Shown: positions 24,313 through 28,370 of the stretch, in pieces
How the letters are laid out: every line of letters begins with the position of its first letter
How positions within the stretch are numbered: position 1 is the stretch's first letter
DNA from: Cyanobacteria bacterium UBA3301
GTDB lineage: Bacteria > Cyanobacteriota > Vampirovibrionia > Gastranaerophilales > Gastranaerophilaceae
Direction of reading: 5' to 3'
Assembly: GCA_002361485.1 (NCBI GenBank)
Contig: DESZ01000026.1
Location: 1 to 28,370, forward strand
DNA length: 28,370 nt
Notes under the pieces: generated by a model
The model's input: the letters and a program-made list of their open reading frames with translations, nothing else
Database searches by the model: none
What the model was told of the DNA's origin: nothing
Translations under genes and position numbers: made by a program

Positions 24313-24372
24313 TATTTTCATAGTATCAGAATAGCACGCGCTTATGCCAATCTGTGGCGTACTATGAAAATA
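24313..24372. repeat. 13-bp inverted repeat in divergent promoter region
   Basis: TATTTTCATAGTA (24313-24325) and its exact complement (24360-24372) flank 34 nt containing the near-palindrome AGCACGCGCT. On the minus strand a possible promoter TTGGCA-N17-GATACT overlaps the repeat, so it may be an operator for the beta-repeat/nuclease operon. As RNA it would form a long hairpin, too short for a retron msr-msd. Confidence 0.65.
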
Positions 24373-24405
24373 TGATAAACACTTGATTATTATAATACAA
24401 AAACA

Positions 24406-24439
24406 TACGACACAAAATGACGGGAGTGAGTTGGATAAT
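24406..24439 (+). promoter_or_regulatory. Helicase/RT promoter with shared box (copy C)
   Basis: TACGACA (24406-24412) is followed after 21 nt by GATAAT (24434-24439), 21 bp before the DnaB-like start. The sequence after the heptamer (CAAAATGACG) also matches copies A and B. Confidence 0.55.
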
Positions 24440-24460
24440 AAAATTAAAAGGAGAAGAATC

Positions 24461-25324
24461 ATGATTAAAAGTGAAGTTTTAGAAAAGGTTTGTGAAAATA
24501 TTTTTGAGGAAAAACCTCATGTGTTACAAACAGGGTTTAAAGATTTGGACACGATTTTGAGTGGTGCTGAAAATTCGAGTCTGATAACCATCGGGGCAAG
24601 ACCGGCTATGGGGAAAAGTAATTTTGCCACAAGTATTATGCTGAATTTACTTGAACAAAATAAAAAATGTTTGTTCTTTTCGCTTGAATTGAGTGAAGGG
24701 CTACTTATAAAAAGATTACTTTGCCAAATAGGGGAAGTAGATTATCATTTATTACAAATGCCAAATGAAATTTCAAAAAGGGAAAAGAACGTTGAAAAAA
24801 TTATGAAAGCACTTGATAAATTATCAAAATACGATTTAACTATTTATGACGAGCATTTTAATGTTGTAGATATAAAAGACAAAATTGAACAAATAAAACC
24901 TGAATTTGTTTTTATAGACTATTTACAGCTTATTGATGTACCGAGTAAGAAACCCCGTTCGGAATCTTTTGAAAAAGTTATGAGAGATTTAAAAAGGATT
25001 GCAAAAGATAATAATTGCATTATTTTTATAACGTCTCAACTATCAAGAGCGTTAGAGTCAAGATGTGATAAAAGACCGTTATTATCGGATTTAAGAGAAA
25101 GCGGTGCAATAGAAAATATATCTGATATTGTTATGTTTATTTATAGAAGAGACTACTACACTAATCCTGATTATGATGAAGAGGATTACGCACGTCTAAA
25201 GGGGGAAGCAGAAATAATCGTTGCAAAAAATAAATACGGAACAACGGCAATTATTAGGTTACTTTTCAGAAGTTCAATAATGAAATTTTTGGAGCCCCCG
25301 CAACCTGAATTTGATGCTTTTTAA
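24461..25324 (+). CDS. DnaB-like helicase core (RecA fold)
   Basis: A 287-aa protein equal to the C-terminal ATPase half of DnaB. Walker A is GARPAMGKS (45-53), Walker B is FVFIDYLQLI, and the DnaB H4-type block ITSQLSRALESR with RPLLSDLRESGAIE and an arginine-finger-like tail is present. The N-terminal primase/loader-binding domain of replicative DnaB (about 150 residues) is absent. I chose the ATG at 24461 (AAGGAG upstream) over 24383, which overlaps the promoter. It is followed nine bases later by a reverse transcriptase in the same operon. It is not a housekeeping helicase; as a partner of the RT it may load on or unwind the cDNA or act as the effector. Confidence 0.85.
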   Translation: MIKSEVLEKVCENIFEEKPHVLQTGFKDLDTILSGAENSSLITIGARPAMGKSNFATSIMLNLLEQNKKCLFFSLELSEGLLIKRLLCQIGEVDYHLLQMPNEISKREKNVEKIMKALDKLSKYDLTIYDEHFNVVDIKDKIEQIKPEFVFIDYLQLIDVPSKKPRSESFEKVMRDLKRIAKDNNCIIFITSQLSRALESRCDKRPLLSDLRESGAIENISDIVMFIYRRDYYTNPDYDEEDYARLKGEAEIIVAKNKYGTTAIIRLLFRSSIMKFLEPPQPEFDAF

Positions 25325-25333
25325 GGAGTGCTT

Positions 25334-26194
25334 ATGACATCAAATAAGTTTTATATCAGCGATGAATATTATTACACAATAAAAAGAATTAAAAATCGCA
25401 TAATACATATTCCTTGTGATGAATTAAAAGCAAAACAAAGATTTTTCCTAAATGCGATAAAATGGCTTTATCCGTATAAAGCTGACACACTTAATTCTGC
25501 AAGAATTCATTCCGGTAAAAAATGGATTTTAAAAATGGATATTAAAAGTTTTTATGATTCTGTTCCGAGCCACGAAATTCAACGGGTAGTATCAAAAGTA
25601 TGTGAGAGGATAAATCAGTATAACAATTCGCTTAGTTATTTATCACTTGTAACCATAAATGGGAAATTGCCGACAGGAGGTCCGACATCACCACATATTG
25701 CAAATGCTTGCTTTAAGGGAATTGATAAAGAGATTATGTCGGTGAGTTCGGTTTTGGGGATAGATTACACAAGATATGTTGACGATTTGACCTTTTCTTC
25801 ATACTGCAAAGAGACATTGGAAATTGTGGAAAAGAAAGTTACTGCACTTTTAGCATTTTACGGATACAAAATAAATCCAAAGAAAACAAAATATATTTCG
25901 GATAATAAGCAGCAAAGCATTTTGGGGCTTGTTGTGAATAATTATCGGGTGCGGTTGTCAAAAAATTTTAAACGAAATATCAGGGCAATGCTGCATAGTT
26001 ATGCTGTCTATTTGTGTAATTCAAACATTAAAGACACAAAACATTTGGCTTGGGATACCAAAAAAGAACAACAATTATCCGGTTATATATCTTACATTTG
26101 CCATGTTGATAGTCCTTTTTATGTTCAATTAAAAAGGTATGCCCAAAAACTTGAACAAAAATATTTGGTGATAATCCCGTACTTTGGACATTAG
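25334..26194 (+). CDS. Retron-like reverse transcriptase
   Basis: A 286-aa RT. Motif A is MDIKSFYDSV (D69), motif B GGPTSPHIAN, motif C YVDD (148-151, with D150 and D151), motif D NPKKTKYI, and motif E SILGLVVNN. A thumb region with a basic helix (KNFKRNIRAML) follows. The SARIH and ILG positions look like variants of the NAxxH and VTG signatures of retron RTs, but the match is imperfect. No maturase or endonuclease domain is present, so it is not a group II intron RT. Start at 25334 with GGAG five bases upstream, nine bases after the helicase. The pair suggests a retron-like or related RT defence unit; the template RNA is not identified. Confidence 0.85.
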   Translation: MTSNKFYISDEYYYTIKRIKNRIIHIPCDELKAKQRFFLNAIKWLYPYKADTLNSARIHSGKKWILKMDIKSFYDSVPSHEIQRVVSKVCERINQYNNSLSYLSLVTINGKLPTGGPTSPHIANACFKGIDKEIMSVSSVLGIDYTRYVDDLTFSSYCKETLEIVEKKVTALLAFYGYKINPKKTKYISDNKQQSILGLVVNNYRVRLSKNFKRNIRAMLHSYAVYLCNSNIKDTKHLAWDTKKEQQLSGYISYICHVDSPFYVQLKRYAQKLEQKYLVIIPYFGH

Positions 26195-26199
26195 AAAGA

Positions 26200-26325
26200 T
26201 ATTAATCAAGAAACCGACCTTTAAATAAAAGTCGGTCTTGAAAAAGGTTATCGATACGAACGAAGTGAGTATCTGAGTTCCTTCTGGTTGTTATTCGTGG
26301 CATATAGCGAATCGCTTGCCCATAT
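26200..26325 (-). ncRNA. Candidate structured RNA downstream of the RT gene
   Basis: A promoter-like element (copy B) points leftward into this gap. Three hairpins follow on the minus strand: GGCA-AGCG/CGCT-TGCC (26299-26320), GATAC/GTATC (26253-26273), and a terminal stem ACCGAC/GTCGGT (26213-26236) extended by CAAG/CTTG and then TTTCTT-type bases. The transcript would be about 120 nt. A 33-codon ORF (26202-26303) overlaps it but looks like a by-product of the repeat structure. The central part resembles dispersed intergenic elements, so it may be a mobile repeat rather than an RT template. Confidence 0.4.
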
Positions 26326-26329
26326 AATT

Positions 26330-26363
26330 ATTATAAAATACACTTACGACATTTTGTGTCATA
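26330..26363 (-). promoter_or_regulatory. Leftward promoter with shared box (copy B)
   Basis: On the minus strand, TATGACA (complement of 26357-26363) is followed after 21 nt by TATAAT (complement of 26330-26335). There is no annotated protein gene immediately downstream, only the structured region at 26200-26325 and the antisense of the RT. Confidence 0.5.
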
Positions 26364-26370
26364 TCGCTGG

Positions 26371-26396
26371 AAATCTGCTCCTGAATTTTGATTTTG
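26371..26396 (+). repeat. 26-bp direct repeat, right copy
   Basis: Identical to 21448-21473. It lies directly after the stop codon of the 354-aa minus-strand gene, and its bases correspond to the KSKFRSRF codons of DUF4186 with no gene around them. It probably marks a recombination or insertion boundary. Confidence 0.9.
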
Positions 26397-27461
26397 TTAC
26401 ATTTCTCCAAAATGTTCAATTGTAATATCTGTGTATTTACTGAATATTTTACTTGTATTTGTTTCTCCTGTGTTTAAGTAATCAAGCATTTTTCTTTGCA
26501 TAGCTTCTGTTTCTAAAATAGTAAACATTTCTATTGCAGCTAATTTATCGTCATAAAGATTAGTTAGTTTGTCATACAATTCTCTGGCTAGCTCTGTATT
26601 CTTCCGCTTTTCAGCTATATCTTGTAAAAATACAACTCGCTCTGGAATGCCCCATCTGTCAAAAGAAGTTGCAGTGTCAACATAATTAAATAAATTATCC
26701 ATATAACGGTGATTCATGTAACTTTCATTCTTATCAACACATTTATTAAATATTTCCATTTTCCTTTTACTATCAAGAGACTTCATTACAGCATACAAGA
26801 AGTCAAAGTTGTCAAACATTTGTTTCGCATTCATATAAAGTTTCTTACTTTCTTCAGATGCATTTATAAGTTTATCCAAAGAATCTAAACTTCTGTCTTG
26901 CATAATTCTTCTAATATATAAGCTCATATTGTATGACAAGTAACGATGACATAATGTATGAAAGTATGATAGAGCTTTCTTATTTTTATAAGTTGCATGA
27001 TACTCTTTACCATTAGCTAAATGTAATGAATAATGGTATCTTTTTAGGTTTTTGAGTTTGCCGTTTATAAATTCTATCCCAACAGCATATGCAAGATTTA
27101 AAAATTGCTTCACGAAATTCTCAGGATTAGGTATATCAGCAAATTCTGAATGTTCATAGTCAGGCTTGCCATAATCCAAATAAACATATTTTAAACAAGC
27201 ACCATTATCATCATTTGCATACATATAACACATATTCTGTGCCCGTTCTTTATCAACATTGCCAATATACATACAATCAACTTGTTCGTATGGAATTTTG
27301 ATAAAAGTTTCTCTATTGGATTGTTGTATAATATCTAGAAATTCATCTGCACTTGTCTTGTTAAAATCAACATAGTCTTCAAATAGTCTTTTGGTTGCAT
27401 CATCAAAATCTATATCCTTTGCTGATTTCTTAATTTCTTCAACATAATCTATCTTTTTCAT
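26397..27461 (-). CDS. Unrecognised protein (354 aa)
   Basis: Not recognised. A soluble, mixed alpha/beta N-terminal half (FIKIPYEQVDCMYIG, YVYLDYGKPDYEHSEF, YHYSLHLANGKEYHATYKNK) is followed by a helical C-terminal half (LYMNAKQMFDNFDFLYAVMK to the end). No nuclease, NTPase or membrane motif was found. Its promoter carries the shared TATGTCC box and a 21-bp hyphenated palindrome. It is single-gene, at the right edge of the defence-like block, and convergent with the RT operon. Tyr, Asp and Asn are abundant, as in many gut-bacterial accessory proteins. Confidence 0.65.
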   Translation of the reverse strand: MKKIDYVEEIKKSAKDIDFDDATKRLFEDYVDFNKTSADEFLDIIQQSNRETFIKIPYEQVDCMYIGNVDKERAQNMCYMYANDDNGACLKYVYLDYGKPDYEHSEFADIPNPENFVKQFLNLAYAVGIEFINGKLKNLKRYHYSLHLANGKEYHATYKNKKALSYFHTLCHRYLSYNMSLYIRRIMQDRSLDSLDKLINASEESKKLYMNAKQMFDNFDFLYAVMKSLDSKRKMEIFNKCVDKNESYMNHRYMDNLFNYVDTATSFDRWGIPERVVFLQDIAEKRKNTELARELYDKLTNLYDDKLAAIEMFTILETEAMQRKMLDYLNTGETNTSKIFSKYTDITIEHFGEM

Positions 27462-27484
27462 GGTATTTACCTCATTCTAATTTT

Positions 27485-27519
27485 ATCATAAATGAGGGCT
27501 ATGTCAGAAACGGACATAG
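27485..27519 (-). promoter_or_regulatory. Promoter with shared box and palindrome (copy F)
   Basis: On the minus strand, TATGTCC (complement of 27512-27518) is followed after 21 nt by TATGAT (complement of 27485-27490), 23 bp before the 354-aa start. CTATGTC and GACATAG (27499-27519) form a 7-bp inverted repeat around 7 nt that includes the box, as expected of an operator. Confidence 0.6.
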
Positions 27520-27614
27520 TCACTTAATACTTAATTTTTTATTAACAAATAAACATTTAATAATATTTTCGTTTATAATAGCAGTATTAAAAATAGAAAG
27601 AGGTCGAAATTCGC

Positions 27615-27974
27615 ATGAAAAAAGGAATGTTTATATTTTTAGCAATATGGTTTTTCATAATTTTTGTGACATTATTACTTTATTGCATATTTAACTGGCA
27701 GGAAGTAATAATTTTTAAGCCTTTCAGCGGAAACTCTGCAATGTTATGTATGCTAATTATATGGACGTTTATACCTTTTTTAGCAAAATTTAAATTTGGA
27801 GATTTTGAATGGGAGATAAATAATCCGCTATATGCAAATATGGAACAAGCAAAACAAAATTTAGATGAAGCCGCAAATAAAGCTCAAAACATAAACATTG
27901 ATTTTAATATCCAAAATAAATATAACGAAGAATTGAATACTATTATGAAGAAGAAGGGAGGCAAAAATGTTTAG
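27615..27974 (+). CDS. Two-span membrane protein (119 aa)
   Basis: Two hydrophobic helices span about residues 5-26 (MFIFLAIWFFIIFVTLLLY) and 42-60 (AMLCMLIIWTFIPFLAKF). A cytoplasmic amphipathic tail follows (NMEQAKQNLDEAANKAQN). The first helix has a preceding Lys-Lys, so both ends are probably inside. GAGG lies about 11 bases before the ATG, and a TATAAT (27574-27579) lies upstream without a clear -35. It overlaps the next gene by 8 bp. No family recognised; small membrane partners are common in abortive-infection operons, but that role is not shown here. Confidence 0.65.
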   Translation: MKKGMFIFLAIWFFIIFVTLLLYCIFNWQEVIIFKPFSGNSAMLCMLIIWTFIPFLAKFKFGDFEWEINNPLYANMEQAKQNLDEAANKAQNINIDFNIQNKYNEELNTIMKKKGGKNV

Positions 27975-28269
27975 TTATAGCCAACCTCATTCTGCTTATA
28001 GTTATATGCAGAGAAGAAACGAAAGTTCTAACTTGTTAGCTGATGCTGCACAAAAGGGAATAGCGCTGCTTAATAAACAAATAGATTATCAACTTTTAAA
28101 TGCTTTTCAAAATTATATTATTTCTGTTTTAAATATCGTTTCACAAAAAATGGGAATTGATTATATTTCTTTTTATAATCAATTTAATTTGTCAATCAGT
28201 AATTTATTACCCTATGACCAAGTAAAAAGAACGATTGAATTCATTTTAAATATCGCAAAAAGCATATAG
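27967..28269 (+). CDS. Unrecognised helical protein (100 aa)
   Basis: It starts inside the end of the membrane-protein gene (AGGAGG-like AAGGGAGG six bases upstream), so the two are translationally coupled. The N-terminus is polar (SYSQPHSAYSYMQRRNESS) and the remainder consists of amphipathic helices (LLNKQIDYQLLNAFQNYIIS, YDQVKRTIEFILNIAKS). It probably works with the membrane protein. No motif recognised. Confidence 0.62.
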   Translation: MFSYSQPHSAYSYMQRRNESSNLLADAAQKGIALLNKQIDYQLLNAFQNYIISVLNIVSQKMGIDYISFYNQFNLSISNLLPYDQVKRTIEFILNIAKSI

Positions 28270-28301
28270 TGTTATAGATGAAATTGTCAAAAGTTGATAA
28301 A

Positions 28302-28338
28302 AATACATCATAATAAAACTTTGATGTTGTTTTATGAT
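28302..28338 (+). terminator. Imperfect hairpin after the two-gene operon
   Basis: ATCAT plus AAAAC on the left pair with GTTTT plus ATGAT on the right, with a small bulge and a loop including TTTGATG. AT-rich and without a strong T-run, so a weak terminator or part of the next control region. Confidence 0.3.
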
Positions 28339-28356
28339 TAGATAATATATTATCTA
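28339..28356. promoter_or_regulatory. 18-bp perfect palindrome at window edge
   Basis: TAGATAATATATTATCTA is perfectly palindromic and is followed five bases later by TTGACA (28361-28366), a consensus -35 box. It is probably an operator just upstream of a promoter for a gene outside the window. Confidence 0.5.
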
Positions 28357-28370
28357 TATATTGACATTTT

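Noticed and set aside
24313..24372. Inverted repeat as a retron msr-msd (a1/a2 arms)
   Set aside because: Only 34 nt lie between the arms, too little for the stem-loops of a retron RNA, and it overlaps the divergent gene's promoter. Kept as an inverted repeat only.
26202..26303. 33-codon minus-strand ORF after the RT
   Set aside because: No ribosome binding site, and its bases are explained by hairpins of the intergenic element.
1..28370. CRISPR arrays, tRNA or rRNA genes, dif-like sites
   Set aside because: No regularly spaced repeats, cloverleaf-like sequence or rRNA segment was seen on either strand.

Overview
The window is an AT-rich bacterial accessory region, essentially a defence island. 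Strong AGGAGG-type ribosome binding sites, sigma-70-like promoters, a SAM-I riboswitch and short overlapping operons all fit a low-GC bacterium. A host-associated Firmicutes-like or Gastranaerophilales-like organism is plausible, but no housekeeping marker is present to fix the phylum. No rRNA, tRNA or CRISPR array is visible.

Layout. (1) 1-5.77 kb: a Mu-like transposon on the minus strand with a DDE transposase, a MuB-like ATPase and a third small protein. It appears to carry a two-gene cargo, an Mrr-like restriction endonuclease and a KAP P-loop NTPase. Related TCGGAA boxes lie at both ends. (2) 5.77-7.5 kb: an unrecognised 202-aa gene behind a clear SAM-I riboswitch with terminator and antiterminator (minus strand), then an XRE repressor and a catalytic-domain-only tyrosine recombinase (plus). 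(3) 7.7-11.75 kb: a complete type III restriction-modification pair (Mod, Res). (4) 11.8-12.8 kb: four small unrecognised genes. (5) 12.9-19.06 kb: a seven-gene plus-strand operon behind a promoter with a perfect 22-bp palindrome. It encodes a MerR regulator, a VIT-vWA protein fused to the sigma-70 region 3.2 finger and complete region 4, two tiny proteins sharing an N-terminal motif, two coiled-coil proteins, and a DarT-family ADP-ribosyltransferase. A partial copy of the gene on its left lies on its right, so it looks like an inserted module. This is the best candidate for an undescribed system. (6) 19.27-24.3 kb (minus): a GmrSD-type enzyme (DUF262/DUF1524), DUF4186, a WYL regulator, a PD-(D/E)XK nuclease and a small beta-repeat protein. 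(7) 24.4-26.2 kb (plus): a DnaB-like helicase core paired with a retron-like reverse transcriptase, followed by a structured intergenic region. (8) 26.4-28.37 kb: an unrecognised 354-aa gene (minus) and a divergent two-gene operon with a membrane protein (plus).

How the parts work together. Several genes belong to families used against phage or other foreign DNA. Five promoters spread over regions 4 and 6-8 share a TATGTCC-like heptamer 21-22 nt upstream of a -10 box, which suggests coordinated control, possibly by the WYL protein. A 26-bp exact direct repeat (21448-21473 and 26371-26396) brackets the WYL/nuclease/helicase/RT block and may mark its boundaries. Gene families were assigned by reading motifs; no database search was run.
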